Assembly: GCA_001730095.1 (NCBI GenBank)
Contig: MDLF01000044.1
Span: 52,809 to 116,808, forward strand
Source: Rhodobacteraceae bacterium (ex Bugula neritina AB1)
GTDB taxonomy: Bacteria > Pseudomonadota > Alphaproteobacteria > Rhodobacterales > Rhodobacteraceae
DNA: 64,000 nt
Direction of reading: 5' to 3'
Shown: in pieces, positions 8,902 through 18,003 of the stretch
Layout: the number at the start of each line of letters is the position of its first letter
Position numbering within the stretch: position 1 is the first letter of the stretch
The notes under the pieces: model-generated
Databases searched by the model: none
What the model saw: only the letters and a program-made list of their open reading frames with translations
What the model was told of the DNA's origin: nothing
Program-made: the position numbers and the translations under genes

Positions 8902-10310
8902 TGACGGGAGAGTTTGGCAAACGGCTGACATCGCGGATACAGGACTGGCAGACGGCTGTCTGGGGTGGTGCCAGTGGGCTGTTGGTGGTGCTGGTTGGAC
9001 TGTTGGCCAACCCGGTCCTGACCATCGCCATGCCAATCGGTCTGATGCTGGGTCTCTTGCTGTTCTGGCATCCGTTTCTGGGGGTTCTGTCGCTGGCGGT
9101 GTTTGCCCATCTGGATGCAGTGGAAAAGCTGCTTTTTGGATTTCTTCCGTTGTCCTACTTCAAGCTGACGGCGGCGGCCTGTGCGGTGGTGATGATCCTG
9201 CGCGGATCGCAGTTGCGTGCCCAGATCCGCACGCTTCTGAGCGAGCCCGTGGCAATATTGGGTCTGGTGTTTCTGGTCCTGGCCTTTGTCAGCGCTCTGT
9301 TTGCCAGCAACAAGGCCCAGGCGCTGGATGCGTTGAAAACATACATCAGCCTTTATCTCTTGATGGTTCTGGTAATTGTCTTTGCCGCGACCAAGACCCG
9401 CATCCGTTTGTTGCTTTATATGCTGGCGGCGACATCGCTGGCGACGTCCCTGCTGCTGTTTCTGGATCTGTATGGCGGTATCAGCATTGCCAAGGCCGAA
9501 GCCGCCACCACCGCGCGCACCGCCGAAGGGTTCGACCGCTCTTCTGGCGGATCGGATTATAACCCGACCACGGCGGCCTCGTTATTGCTGACCGGGGTGA
9601 TTTTTGCGCTGGTGCACGCACTGGAAAGCCCACGGCTGCGTATGGCGATGCTGGCGACTGTGGTTCTGGGTACCCTTGCGGTGATCCTGTCCTTTGCCCG
9701 CTCTGCGGTGGTTGGGTACGGAGTTATTGGGCTGCTGCTGATGTGGCGCTATCGCCACGAGAAGTTCTTGCCGCCGATGATCATCTGCGCGCTGTTTGGT
9801 CTGGTGCTGGCATCGCCCTTTATTCCGGGTGAATATTGGGAGCGGCTTTGGTCGATCTTTGGCGGCAGTGGCGGCGATTGGACCCTGGGGCGGCGATGGA
9901 GCTATAACCTGATTGGCCTGAACCTGCTGGGCGAAAACCCTGTGCTGGGGGTGGGGCCGGGCAATTTCCCGCATCATTTCACAAATCCAGAATATCGCTA
10001 CCTGCCCGGGCGTACCCTGCTGGGGCGGGAATTGCACAATATGTTCCTGTCCGTTGCGGTGCAGATGGGGCTGGCTTCGCTGTCGTTCTTTTTCATGCTG
10101 GGATATGGGCTGGCGCGGCTGCGGGCGGTTCTGCGCGAACCGGCTGACGCCGAGCTGAGGGTCTTGGCGCGAGCGCTGATCTATGCCTTTGGCGCCTATC
10201 TGATTGTCAGCCTGTTCCTGCCCAACGAGTTTACCAAATACACCTGGCTTCTGACCGCGCAGGCTGCGGCGCTGTTCCAGGTCAATAAATCCTTGAAAGG
10301 CCGGACATGA
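8901..10310 (+). CDS. O-antigen ligase/polymerase-like membrane protein (Wzy/WaaL type)
   Basis: The protein has 469 residues from the ATG at 8901, which overlaps the deacetylase stop (TGATG). About ten to twelve hydrophobic segments span the protein, and a longer periplasmic loop at about residues 310-385 contains NLLGENPVLGVGPGNF and GRELHNMFLSV. These match the Wzy_C (PF04932) region, where a conserved His and Arg are needed for polymer or glycan transfer. In this position it is most likely the polymerase that joins lipid-linked repeat units in the periplasm. Polymerase and ligase cannot be told apart by sequence here. It ends with an ATGA overlap into the next gene. Confidence 0.82.
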   Translation: MTGEFGKRLTSRIQDWQTAVWGGASGLLVVLVGLLANPVLTIAMPIGLMLGLLLFWHPFLGVLSLAVFAHLDAVEKLLFGFLPLSYFKLTAAACAVVMILRGSQLRAQIRTLLSEPVAILGLVFLVLAFVSALFASNKAQALDALKTYISLYLLMVLVIVFAATKTRIRLLLYMLAATSLATSLLLFLDLYGGISIAKAEAATTARTAEGFDRSSGGSDYNPTTAASLLLTGVIFALVHALESPRLRMAMLATVVLGTLAVILSFARSAVVGYGVIGLLLMWRYRHEKFLPPMIICALFGLVLASPFIPGEYWERLWSIFGGSGGDWTLGRRWSYNLIGLNLLGENPVLGVGPGNFPHHFTNPEYRYLPGRTLLGRELHNMFLSVAVQMGLASLSFFFMLGYGLARLRAVLREPADAELRVLARALIYAFGAYLIVSLFLPNEFTKYTWLLTAQAAALFQVNKSLKGRT

Positions 10311-11608
10311 ACACAATCGGCGTTGTGACACAGACCGCCGAACGGGCTGAAATGGCGCCTGCTGACCGCAGAAAGCTGTTGGTGGTGGTCAGCGAATTTC
10401 CCAAGATCACCGAGACCTTTGCCTATCGCAATCTTGTGGAATATGACCGCATGGGTCATGAACCCTGGCTGTTTCATATCAAACCCTATCGCCATCACGA
10501 CAAGGTCCATGCCTTCTTTGAGCCGCTGATGCACCGGGTCTTCAGCCTGCCCTATCTGGGGGCTTCCAGCCTGCTGCCAATGCTGGCCGAATGGATCCGC
10601 GCACCGCGCCGGATGGCCTGTCTGGCGGCGCGCCTGATCCGCGCCCATTGGCGCGAGCCCAAACGCGGGCTGGCGGTGGCGGCGCTCTATCCCAAGGCCG
10701 TCGCGCTGGGGCGCTGGTGCCGGGCGCAGGGCATCGACCATGTGCATGGAGAATTTGCCGGCCACCCGGCCAATGCCGCCTTTATTGCGTCGCAGGTGGG
10801 CGGCGTGCCGTTCAGCTTTACGGCCCATGCCAATGACATCTTTGTCAGTCAGGCGATGCTGGTAGACAAGGCACAGGCCGCGCGATTCATCCGCTCGATC
10901 AGCGCCTATAACATCCGCTTCCTGTCCGAATTGGAGGGGTTTCCGACAGAACGCTTGAAGCTGATCCGCTGTGGCGTGGTTGCTGAGCAGACCCGAACCC
11001 CTGCACCTGAAGCCCCGGATCAGTCGCCTGACGGAGAAGGTTTGCGCATTCTCTATGTGGGGTCCTTGATCGAAAAGAAAGGCGTGCGGCACCTGCTGGA
11101 GGCGCTGGCCCAACTGCCCACGAAGATGCGCTGGCGCGCCCGCATTGTCGGCGGTGGTGACCTGGCGGCGGCGTTGCAGGCGCAGGCAGAGGCATTGGGA
11201 CTTGGTGCGCGGGTGCAGTTTAACGGTCCACAGACCGCTGAAGAGGTGGCGGCGGCGCATCGCTGGGCGCATGTGCTGGTGGTGCCCTCGATCATTGCCA
11301 CGTCGGGCCGGGTAGAAGGTATTCCAGTGGTGCTGATGGAGGCTATGGGCCATGGCCGTGCGGTGATTGCCAGCGCTCTGTCGGGCATCCCCGAACTGGT
11401 TGAAGACGGCCAGACCGGCTGGCTGACAGAGGCCGGTGATGCCAGCCACATTGCCAATGCCTTGCAAGAGATTGCCGGTGACTGGCCGCGGGCGGCAGCG
11501 ATTGCTGCGGCTGGTCAGGCCCGCATTCAAAATGACTATCTGATTTCCGAAAATGCGCGCGCCCTGGCGGCGGCGATGACGACAGACCCACAAAGGAACC
11601 CCCCCTGA
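10307..11608 (+). CDS. Glycosyltransferase family 4-type enzyme (colanic-acid-like)
   Basis: The protein has 433 residues. The N-terminal half has VVVSEFPKITETFAYRNL, a signature shared with WcaL/AmsK-type glycosyltransferases of colanic acid and amylovoran clusters. The C-terminal GT-B half shows LRILYVGSLIEKKGVRHLLEAL and the donor-site segment GRVEGIPVVLMEAMGHGRAVI with both conserved glutamates. It is cytoplasmic and acts on the lipid-linked repeat unit. Start overlaps the ligase/polymerase stop, and its own stop overlaps the start of the next gene (TGATG), so this is one operon. Confidence 0.88.
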   Translation: MNTIGVVTQTAERAEMAPADRRKLLVVVSEFPKITETFAYRNLVEYDRMGHEPWLFHIKPYRHHDKVHAFFEPLMHRVFSLPYLGASSLLPMLAEWIRAPRRMACLAARLIRAHWREPKRGLAVAALYPKAVALGRWCRAQGIDHVHGEFAGHPANAAFIASQVGGVPFSFTAHANDIFVSQAMLVDKAQAARFIRSISAYNIRFLSELEGFPTERLKLIRCGVVAEQTRTPAPEAPDQSPDGEGLRILYVGSLIEKKGVRHLLEALAQLPTKMRWRARIVGGGDLAAALQAQAEALGLGARVQFNGPQTAEEVAAAHRWAHVLVVPSIIATSGRVEGIPVVLMEAMGHGRAVIASALSGIPELVEDGQTGWLTEAGDASHIANALQEIAGDWPRAAAIAAAGQARIQNDYLISENARALAAAMTTDPQRNPP

Positions 11609-12753
11609 TGTTGACTGCCCTGTTTTGGATTTCCGCGCTGGCGCTTGGGTATTCGCTGATTGGCTATTCCCTGATCCTATTGGGGCTGGGACGGTTTTTC
11701 CCTGCCTGGTCCCCCCGTGTGGATGCGCCGATGCCTGCCAAGGTGAGTTTCCTGATTGCCGCCTATAACGAGGCCCCGGTGATTGCGGAAAAACTGCGCA
11801 ATACCCTGGAGCTGGCGCGCGGCGACTGCGCGCTGGAGGTGATCCTGGTCTGTGACGGCTCGAGCGACGGCACGGCACAGGTCGCGCGCAGGGTGGAGGA
11901 TCCGGCGATAAACGTGCTGGAGCCTGGTCGTCAGGGCAAGGCGCTGGCACTGGCATGCGGGTTAGAGAAATGCAGCGGCGATGTGGTGGTGTTCTCTGAT
12001 GCCAATGCGATGCTGGCGCCCAACAGCCTGCTGGCGATGCTGCCCCATTATCAAGACCGCCGTGTGGGCGGGGTTTGCGGGCAAATCACGGTCCAGGCCA
12101 AGGACGGCGGCATCGGCATGTCAGAGGGGCTGTTCTGGCGCTATGATCAGGCGATGAAACATGCCGAGGCCCAGTTGGGCGGCACGGTATCTGCGCAGGG
12201 GTCTGTCTATTCGATGCGTCGCGAGCTGGCGCGGGCGCCGAGGCTGGGCTGTACCGATGATTTTGACATTTCAGTGGCCGCCATCCATGCGGGCAAGCGA
12301 CTGGTGTTTGAACCTGACGCGCGCACCAGTGAAACCACCACTGAAGAGGTCAAAAGCGAAATGCGCCGGAGAATCCGGTCGTCGGAGCGGGGCTGGCGCA
12401 GCCTGATGCAGAATGCCGCGTTGATGAACCCCTTTGCGCATGGGCTGTATGCCTGGCAGCTGTTCTCGCACAAGCTGATGCGGCGGCTGAACCCGCTGTT
12501 TCTGGTGCTGCTGTTTGTCAGCAATCTGCTGCTGATCGACAAGGGCGGGTTTTATCTGCTGACCGGCATCGGGCAGATCAGCTTCTATGGAATGGCACTG
12601 GCGGGGTTGATCCGGCCTGACCTGCGCCGCCTAAAGCCGGTGGCGCTGGCCGCGTTTTTTACCTTTGCCCATGCGGCCATGGGTTGGGGAATACTGCGCT
12701 GCATGGCCGGGCGGCAAAGCACTTTGTGGACACCCTCCAGGACCAAGGCCTGA
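11608..12753 (+). CDS. Membrane glycosyltransferase family 2
   Basis: The protein has 381 residues. A membrane helix lies at residues 1-30, then a GT-A domain with SFLIAAYNEAPVIAEKL, LVCDGSSDGT, FSDANAML and, near the acceptor site, GCTDDFDISV followed by RRRIRSSERGW, which is a variant of the Q/RxxRW motif of processive family 2 enzymes. Two or three membrane helices close the C-terminus (about residues 290-365). The pattern is that of BcsA/IcaA-related and EpsH-like transferases working at the inner membrane. The start ATG at 11608 overlaps the upstream TGA. It could be a chain-extending enzyme or one adding a side sugar. Confidence 0.86.
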   Translation: MLTALFWISALALGYSLIGYSLILLGLGRFFPAWSPRVDAPMPAKVSFLIAAYNEAPVIAEKLRNTLELARGDCALEVILVCDGSSDGTAQVARRVEDPAINVLEPGRQGKALALACGLEKCSGDVVVFSDANAMLAPNSLLAMLPHYQDRRVGGVCGQITVQAKDGGIGMSEGLFWRYDQAMKHAEAQLGGTVSAQGSVYSMRRELARAPRLGCTDDFDISVAAIHAGKRLVFEPDARTSETTTEEVKSEMRRRIRSSERGWRSLMQNAALMNPFAHGLYAWQLFSHKLMRRLNPLFLVLLFVSNLLLIDKGGFYLLTGIGQISFYGMALAGLIRPDLRRLKPVALAAFFTFAHAAMGWGILRCMAGRQSTLWTPSRTKA

Positions 12754-12757
12754 ACAG

Positions 12758-13675
12758 ATGAATGAGCAGACCACGACAGAGGGGGACGGTGCAATTTTTG
12801 TGCTGGGGCTGCAACGTTCAGGCACCACCTGGCTGGCCAATATGATTGTTGGATCGGGCGTGGTGGCGGCGGTGACGGCGCCTGAACATCAGGGGGTGCA
12901 TGAAAGCGTGTTCTTCTCCCATTTTGCCCGCGCCTTTGGCGAATTTGCCAATCCGACGGCGCGCGCCGATTTTGAGGAAGCGCTTGCGCAATCGGATTAC
13001 TTTCTGCTGACGGGCTTGCCGCGGGCGTTCCTGCGCGACACCGTTGCCACTGCCCAGGATTATGCAGAAGTCTTTGAACGTCTGATGCGCCGTGTGATGG
13101 TTGATCAGGGCTCCAGGCGCTGGCTGGAGAAATCCCCCCACCACACGTTGCTGGCAGCAGAACTTGCGGCACGCTATCCAAAGGCGCAGTTTATCTGTGT
13201 GGCGCGGCGCAGTGAAACCCTGCTGGCCTCAAGACTGGCCGCCTATGGGCGCATCCCATCGCGCGGGATGAAACGTCTCGGCGACCTGTTGCGCGGGGCG
13301 CTTGTCAATGCGCTGTACACGCGCCATCTGACAGGATTTGCCAAAGGTAACCCCCAAGTGCTGATGATGCGCTATGATGACTTTGCCAAAGACATCGAGC
13401 CAGGCCGCGCGGCGCTGATTGACTTCCTGCGCCTGCCGGTTGCGCCAACAGCGCTGCACAGCGCCTTTGCCGCCAACTCCAGCCACGCAATTGATGGCAA
13501 GACCCGGATGCTGAGCGCGGTTGACCGTCTGATGATCCGATTGGGGGATGGCCTGGGGGCGGTGCTGCCGCTTGCGCTTTTGACTGCAATAGAAGCCAGA
13601 CGCCGCAAGCGGCGGGGCACGGATTGGCCCGATTGGGTCTGGCAGAAAAGCGGCTGGCGCCCCCCCTTGGTGTGA
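12758..13675 (+). CDS. PAPS-dependent sulfotransferase
   Basis: The protein has 305 residues. The start at 12758 is chosen because it lies five bases after the previous stop and directly precedes the conserved first strand. The 5'-phosphosulfate loop is clear: FVLGLQRSGTTWLANMI at about residues 13-29. A 3'-phosphate-binding segment with VARRSETLLASRLAAYGR follows near residues 148-165. These residues bind PAPS, so the enzyme probably sulfates a hydroxyl of the exopolysaccharide repeat unit; sulfated polymers are common in marine bacteria. It is the last gene of the operon; the IS30 element begins eight bases after the stop. Confidence 0.85.
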   Translation: MNEQTTTEGDGAIFVLGLQRSGTTWLANMIVGSGVVAAVTAPEHQGVHESVFFSHFARAFGEFANPTARADFEEALAQSDYFLLTGLPRAFLRDTVATAQDYAEVFERLMRRVMVDQGSRRWLEKSPHHTLLAAELAARYPKAQFICVARRSETLLASRLAAYGRIPSRGMKRLGDLLRGALVNALYTRHLTGFAKGNPQVLMMRYDDFAKDIEPGRAALIDFLRLPVAPTALHSAFAANSSHAIDGKTRMLSAVDRLMIRLGDGLGAVLPLALLTAIEARRRKRRGTDWPDWVWQKSGWRPPLV

Positions 13676-13682
13676 GCGATAC

Positions 13683-13701
13683 TTGAAGTGCGACTCCTAT
13701 T
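13683..13701 (+). repeat. Terminal inverted repeat of IS30 copy 1, left end
   Basis: This 19-base sequence is identical to the reverse complement of 14802-14820. Confidence 0.92.
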
Positions 13702-14766
13702 GCTTTTGAGGGTAGGGTGATCGGCGCATTTTCTCTATCATCTTTTCACGGAACACCTCGGCGGGTGTCTTCCATCCGAGGCATTTTCTGGGTGTCGCGT
13801 TGAGGCGGTCACAGATCATTTTCAATTCATGATCCACTGCCCGGCAGGGCATTGTAAAGCAATGTCCCGAGAGGGGGAGACTGCCGTGATGTCCCGCTTC
13901 CTCGGAAGCCATCTTCGGGCGCGGCGATTGGTGTTCTCGACCGTGCCTGTCTGCCAAGGACTGGAAGGATCACAGAACCAGGTTTGCGTCCCGATCTCGG
14001 CCTGAAGGTGCGGCCAGCTGACGAACTCTGTGCCCCGGTCAAAGGTGATCGAACGACGTGCGATGTGAGGCAGGTCGCGTACAGCCTTCATGATCTTGCC
14101 CATCACCGGCTTGGTGCGCTTGTTTGAGTTTTTCAACAGCACTGTGAAGCGGCTCACGCGCTCCACGAGGGAGGTCACGTTTGACTGGCCAAAGCGTTGT
14201 TTGAACAAGACAAGATCAGCTTCCCAATGCCCGAACTGGCGGCGGTGTGCGACATCGTCCGGGCGGAACAGGATGCTGACATCACGGTCAAACTTGGGCT
14301 TCTGGCGCTTTCTGGCCCGACGTGGACGACGCGCCTTTCGATGCTCAGGCAGATACCACCACAGCTCCTGATCCATGCCTTCCTTGGAATAGATATAGCG
14401 AGAAATCGTCTCCTGGCAGACACGCAGCGCAGCACCTTCGTAGATCATGCGATTGCCGATCTGCTCGGGCGTCCAGCCTTGTTTGATACGTGCGATGACC
14501 GTCTGGCACAGCTCAGGGTGCCGGATCCGTTTACGCGGCACTGAACGGCGCTTGTTTGTCTGCAACTGAGCCGCATGACCGACGTAACCTGCGTATTTCT
14601 TCGGGAACGCGTCATCCGCCCAGAAATTCCGTTTGATCTCACGAAAGATCGTCGATTTGTGACGTTTGAGAACACGCGCCATCTCTCTGACAGGCACCTT
14701 TGCGTGCCACCAGGTCTCGATCTTGCGGCGTTCTCCCAGTGATAGTTGCGTGTAAACGGCTCCCAT
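13697..14766 (-). pseudogene. IS30 transposase, frameshifted near the C-terminus
   Basis: From the start at 14766 (MGAVYTQLSLGERRKIETWW, preceded by AGGAG) the frame shows the IS30 helix-turn-helix and DDE core: FGHWEADLVLF (first Asp), ITFDRGTEF (second Asp) and PWQTGTVENTNRRARRWLPR (Glu). After PRKRDITAVSP it runs into about thirty unrelated residues and stops at about 13822. The expected C-terminal end, MICDRLNATPRKCLGWKTP, continues in another frame down to 13697. A small insertion with a frameshift around 13820-13875 therefore separates the two pieces. All DDE residues remain in the upper piece, but the tail normally present in the family is lost. Confidence 0.85.
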
Positions 14767-14801
14767 GCCAGGATCTCCTATTAGATAACGCATTGTTTTC
14801 T

Positions 14802-14820
14802 AATAGGAGTCGCACTTCAA
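14802..14820 (-). repeat. Terminal inverted repeat of IS30 copy 1, right end
   Basis: This 19-base sequence is the exact inverse of 13683-13701 and lies 36 bases before the transposase start on the minus strand. Confidence 0.92.
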
Positions 14821-15015
14821 AGTAGCGCGCGCGCCAGTACAGCGAATGTAAACACCATTCAGAAATGTCACCGGCTGCGCAAAGCAGGAACGTCACCGCA
14901 TAGCGCAACAGGAACAAGGCTTGGCAGCCCGTAGACACCAAATATCGAAGGGCTGATAAGCCTTGTGGAGAAGCGAAGGCGTTTGACCGTTCTGACTGAT
15001 AGCCAATCAGGTGGG
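14821..15015. other. Intergenic, no feature recognised
   Basis: 195 bases between the IS30 right end and the stop of the GrpB-family gene. No conserved protein piece, hairpin or repeat was recognised. Confidence 0.4.
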
Positions 15016-15561
15016 CTAATGGGATTTCCCGGATAGAGCTGCCTTGATGAAGCTCGCTTTCCCAGCCGTATATTTTTTCCGGTCACCAGGAAACGCGGTG
15101 GCAAGGTGGGATTTTAGGTCCGCGTATTTCCCGCGCAGGTCCGCGTTTGACCTTAAAATGTCTCGGAACTGCAGATAGTCGCTCCATTGTGGATCACTAT
15201 CAAAGATTGCGTGAAGATGAATTGCCCGAACTTCGGGGGATTTCTCCAATACAAACAAGTGGCCGCCGTTCTCGGTGTTATTTCCTCTGTACAGGTAACC
15301 AATTGAACTCAAATGTCTTTTGAGTTCTTGCAGCAGTTCTGGATGCCGAACGCGTAATGCTATGTCCAGAATTGGCTTCGAAGGCAGACCGGCTACAGAT
15401 GTACTGCCGATATGCTCCACAAAATATCCATCAGTCCCAACAGCTTCCACAAGACGTTTACATTCTTTCTGGAAGGCTCGAGCCCATGCATTATGATGCG
15501 CCCTCAATTCAACGCGCCCTCTTTGAAGGCCCAGGGCCGTTAGCTTGGCTCTATCTACCAT
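15016..15561 (-). CDS. GrpB/UPF0157-family nucleotidyltransferase-like protein
   Basis: The protein has 181 residues. The family signature VEHIGSTSVAGLPSKPILDI occurs at about residues 48-67, where the Gly-Ser and the Asp pair fit the nucleotidyltransferase-fold active site of GrpB proteins. RAIHLHAIFD and WSDYLQFRDILR continue the family pattern. The biochemical role of the family is poorly known; members sit near CoaE-type kinases or resistance genes. Here the gene is caught between two insertion sequences, so it may have arrived with them. Start codon ATG at 15559-15561 has only a weak ribosome site (AAGAGA). Confidence 0.8.
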   Translation of the reverse strand: MVDRAKLTALGLQRGRVELRAHHNAWARAFQKECKRLVEAVGTDGYFVEHIGSTSVAGLPSKPILDIALRVRHPELLQELKRHLSSIGYLYRGNNTENGGHLFVLEKSPEVRAIHLHAIFDSDPQWSDYLQFRDILRSNADLRGKYADLKSHLATAFPGDRKKYTAGKASFIKAALSGKSH

Positions 15562-15612
15562 GGTCTCTTTGTTAGCAGATCGTTTTTATTGGCTGCATCA
15601 TCCGCGAAACGG

Positions 15613-16515
15613 TCAATCATTGACAGCCGAAACTCCTGACAAGACCTTCTTGCGAGGCCTGGGTTTATACCCCATCTTCTCGGAATTGGTCCGGACCTTG
15701 GGCTTTGGCGGCGCTTTCTCCTGCATCTCTTTGACATGAGCCAGAACAGCACTGAGCCGTTTGTTCTCGGTGACGGCAGCATGGGTGACGCGCTGGTCCA
15801 TATCAAAGACTCTGTAGGGCAGGGATTGGCCTTTCCAGCGCACCTCAAGCCGGCCATCCGCAAAGGCATAGGTATCCACATATTTGCCGACCAGAGCGCG
15901 TGACAGCTCGTTTTCTTCGAGCATGATCCGCTTGCGGTCATAGGAAAATGTGAGCTGCTTGCCGACATAGCGGTTCTCGCGCCAGCACAGCACCTCATCC
16001 AGCCGGTCCGGTTCGACATTCAGCGCGCGGTGCAGGTTGTCCGGTTTGGCCGGAGCCTTGGAAAACTTGGCGTTGAAGCGGTTCTTGAAGCCTTCAAGAA
16101 AGGCATTTCCGGCCTCCATGTCCGAAATACCCGCCAGCCTCAGCTCTTTGACAAGCCGATCCTGAAGCGTGCGGTTCGCCCGTTCAACCCGGCCTTTGGC
16201 CTGAGAGCTGTTGGCGCAGAGGATCTCGATGTTCAGCTCATTCAGCGCGCGCCCGAACTGGGTCATGCCTGCGCCGTTCTTGGCATCGGTTTTAGCCACT
16301 CGGAATACCGAATGCTTGTCGCTGTAAAAGGCCACCGGACGGCCATGCTGAACCAGATAACCTTCCAGAGCCCCGAAATAGCTGAACGTGCTTTCCGATT
16401 TCACGAAACGCAGTTCCATCAAGGTGCTGGTGGCATCATCACCCATCCCATGTCCGCTCGTCCTCGCTGCCTTATGCGAGGAGAGTGACACTTCTGCTTT
16501 GCTGATGGGTGACAT
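15613..16515 (-). pseudogene. ISNCY-type transposase, internally deleted (C-terminal part kept)
   Basis: The readable frame has 300 residues. From about residue 33 (MELRFVKSESTFSYFGAL, start near 16419) it shows the rve-type DDE integrase core: GRPVAFYSDKHSVFRV with its Asp and SQAKGRVERANRTLQDRLV with the Glu, then a Lys/Arg-rich tail. The helix-turn-helix N-terminus and first part of the catalytic core are missing. The first 24 or so residues are a translation of the element's own noncoding 5' end, which is identical in layout to 17661-17754. The junction lies at GATGATG (near 16434-16440), a short stretch shared by both parents of the deletion. The element cannot encode a full transposase. 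Confidence 0.85.
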
Positions 16516-16528
16516 TACTGCTTTGCGG
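16436..16528 (-). repeat. Inverted copy of the ISNCY 5' end (arm A)
   Basis: Read on the minus strand this runs from CCGCAAAGCAGTAATGTCAC to GGATGGGTGATGATG and matches 17661-17754 with only a few differences. The pair faces away from IS30 copy 2, which lies between them. Confidence 0.85.
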
Positions 16529-17660
16529 CTACACTTGATGTAGCCGGGGTGGATTCACATCCGAAGTGCCAATTCTGTACGAATACAGAGAGTTGCATGG
16601 AGTATGAAGAATGGGAAGCCACTACTGTCACCTGAAGTTGGATGAACGTCGCAAGCTTGCAAAGTGGCTTGAGGCCAAAATGCCGATAGCTGAGATCGCT
16701 GATAGATTGGGCCGCGACCCCTCGACGATCTACCTAGACATTAAACGCAACCGATACACGGATACAGAGATCCCAGAGCTCACCGGCTATCACGCCGTTG
16801 TCGCTCAGGACAAATACGAGCATCGCCGTGCCATACATCGCAAGATGATCGTGCACCCGGAACTGAAAACCGCCATCGAAGATCGGCTGAAGGCTGGCTG
16901 GTCGCCTGAACAGATCGCAGGCCGGATGCGTCTGGGACGCCACCCGATCCGCGTGAGCCATGAGACGATTTATCGGTTTGCGTACTCCAAGGACGGTCGC
17001 GAGGAGCAATTCTACCGGCACCTTCCCGAACACCGCCGACGTCGCAGGCCGCGTGGCTACCGCAGACATAACCGAACGCATATCTTCGACGTTCGAAGCC
17101 TGTCTCACAGGCCTGAGCGCATCTCGGAACGCACCGAGTTTGGCCATTGGGAATGCGATCTGATGATGTTCCGCAAGGAGCATGGGAAGGTCAACGTGAC
17201 ATCCCTGGTCGAGCGTGTCAGCCGATACGCATTTGTCATGCGCAACGAGGATCGTCAGTCCAAGCCGATCATGGAGGCACTGATCCAGGGTCTCGCTCCC
17301 CTGCCCGCCGATGCGCGCCAATCGATCACATTTGACCGTGGCACCGAGTTCTCGGCCTGGAAGCATCTGAAGGCCGGGATCGGAGCAGATGCCTGGTTCT
17401 GTGACCCGCAAGCGCCGTACCAGAAAGGCACCGTCGAGAACACGAACAACAGGTTGCGGAAGTATCTGCCTAGATCGACCGACCCGACGGCGCTGACAAA
17501 TCGATGTTTGAGGTCGATTTGCCACCGCCTCAATTCCACGCCGCGCAAGTGTCTTGGGTATCAAACGCCTACGGAGGTCTTCGAAACCAAGCTGATGGAA
17601 ATCCAGAACCGATTGGAATAAAACTACATATCAGGAACTGCACTTCACCGTGAGTTCACA
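16529..17660 (+). mobile_element. IS30-family insertion sequence, copy 2 (intact transposase)
   Basis: The region lies exactly between the two inverted ISNCY arms and holds one complete IS30 transposase. Imperfect terminal repeats are visible: GTGGATTCACATCCGAAGTG at about 16548-16567 against the reverse complement of 17637-17656. The true element ends are uncertain by about 20 bases. A palindrome at 16529-16544 (CTACACTTGATGTAG) lies at the left edge. The element differs clearly from copy 1, so they are not recent duplicates of each other. Confidence 0.7.
16611..17621 (+). CDS. IS30-family transposase, apparently complete
   Basis: The protein has 336 residues. N-terminal helix-turn-helix with LDERRKLAKWLEAKMPIAEI and DRLGRDPSTIYLDIKRN; then GWSPEQIAGRM typical of the family. 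The DDE core is complete: FGHWECDLMMF, ITFDRGTEFSAWKHL and PYQKGTVENTNNRLRKYLPR, followed by the closing CHRLNSTPRKCLGYQTPTEVF that copy 1 has lost. GGAG lies nine bases before the ATG. It should be able to catalyse copy-paste transposition. It has also kept a possible source of activity for related elements nearby. Confidence 0.93.
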   Translation: MGSHYCHLKLDERRKLAKWLEAKMPIAEIADRLGRDPSTIYLDIKRNRYTDTEIPELTGYHAVVAQDKYEHRRAIHRKMIVHPELKTAIEDRLKAGWSPEQIAGRMRLGRHPIRVSHETIYRFAYSKDGREEQFYRHLPEHRRRRRPRGYRRHNRTHIFDVRSLSHRPERISERTEFGHWECDLMMFRKEHGKVNVTSLVERVSRYAFVMRNEDRQSKPIMEALIQGLAPLPADARQSITFDRGTEFSAWKHLKAGIGADAWFCDPQAPYQKGTVENTNNRLRKYLPRSTDPTALTNRCLRSICHRLNSTPRKCLGYQTPTEVFETKLMEIQNRLE

Positions 17661-17754
17661 CCGCAAAGCAGTAATGTCACCCATCGGCAAAGCAGAAGTG
17701 TCACTCTCCTTGCATAAGGCAGCGAGGGTGAGCGGACATGGGATGGGTAATGAT
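17661..17754 (+). repeat. ISNCY 5' end (arm B)
   Basis: This runs from CCGCAAAGCAGTAATGTCAC to GGATGGGTAATGATG and is the inverted partner of 16436-16528. It includes the leader just before the transposase start codon at 17753. Confidence 0.85.
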
Positions 17755-17845
17755 GAGCGAGCGCGAGTTGAACCGCGTGGAGGTTTTGGCGCAGGTCGAT
17801 GACGGCCGGTTGACAGTTGATAACGCGGCGAACCTGCTGGATCTG
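17753..17845 (+). pseudogene. ISNCY-type transposase, N-terminal fragment
   Basis: The 31 residues MSERELNRVEVLAQ to NAANLLDL match the start of ISNCY transposases, just before the helix-turn-helix. Beyond 17845 the translation (AERARSKIFCIERSKW) no longer resembles the family, so the rest has been cut away. It keeps the part that is missing from the minus-strand copy at 15613-16515, but the two do not add up to a whole protein. Confidence 0.75.
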
Positions 17846-18003
17846 GCCGAACGCGCACGATCGAAGATCTTTTGCATTGAAAGGTCAAAGTGGCTGAGAT
17901 TGCACGACGGAAAAACCGTCATCGGGCACCCGGTGACATTTCAGCTTGGTTGCAACTTCACGCGATCTTCCTGGGTGGGCGGCAACAAGCTGCTCAGGAA
18001 TAA

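Larger units (their letters stand above)
13683..14820 (-). mobile_element. IS30-family insertion sequence, copy 1 (transposase broken)
   Basis: A perfect 19-base inverted repeat bounds the element: TTGAAGTGCGACTCCTATT at 13683-13701 and its reverse complement at 14802-14820. Inside lies one IS30-type transposase frame on the minus strand, interrupted near its C-terminus. No matching direct target repeat is obvious at the edges (bases before are GATAC, bases after are AGTAG). It closes off the exopolysaccharide operon. Confidence 0.9.
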
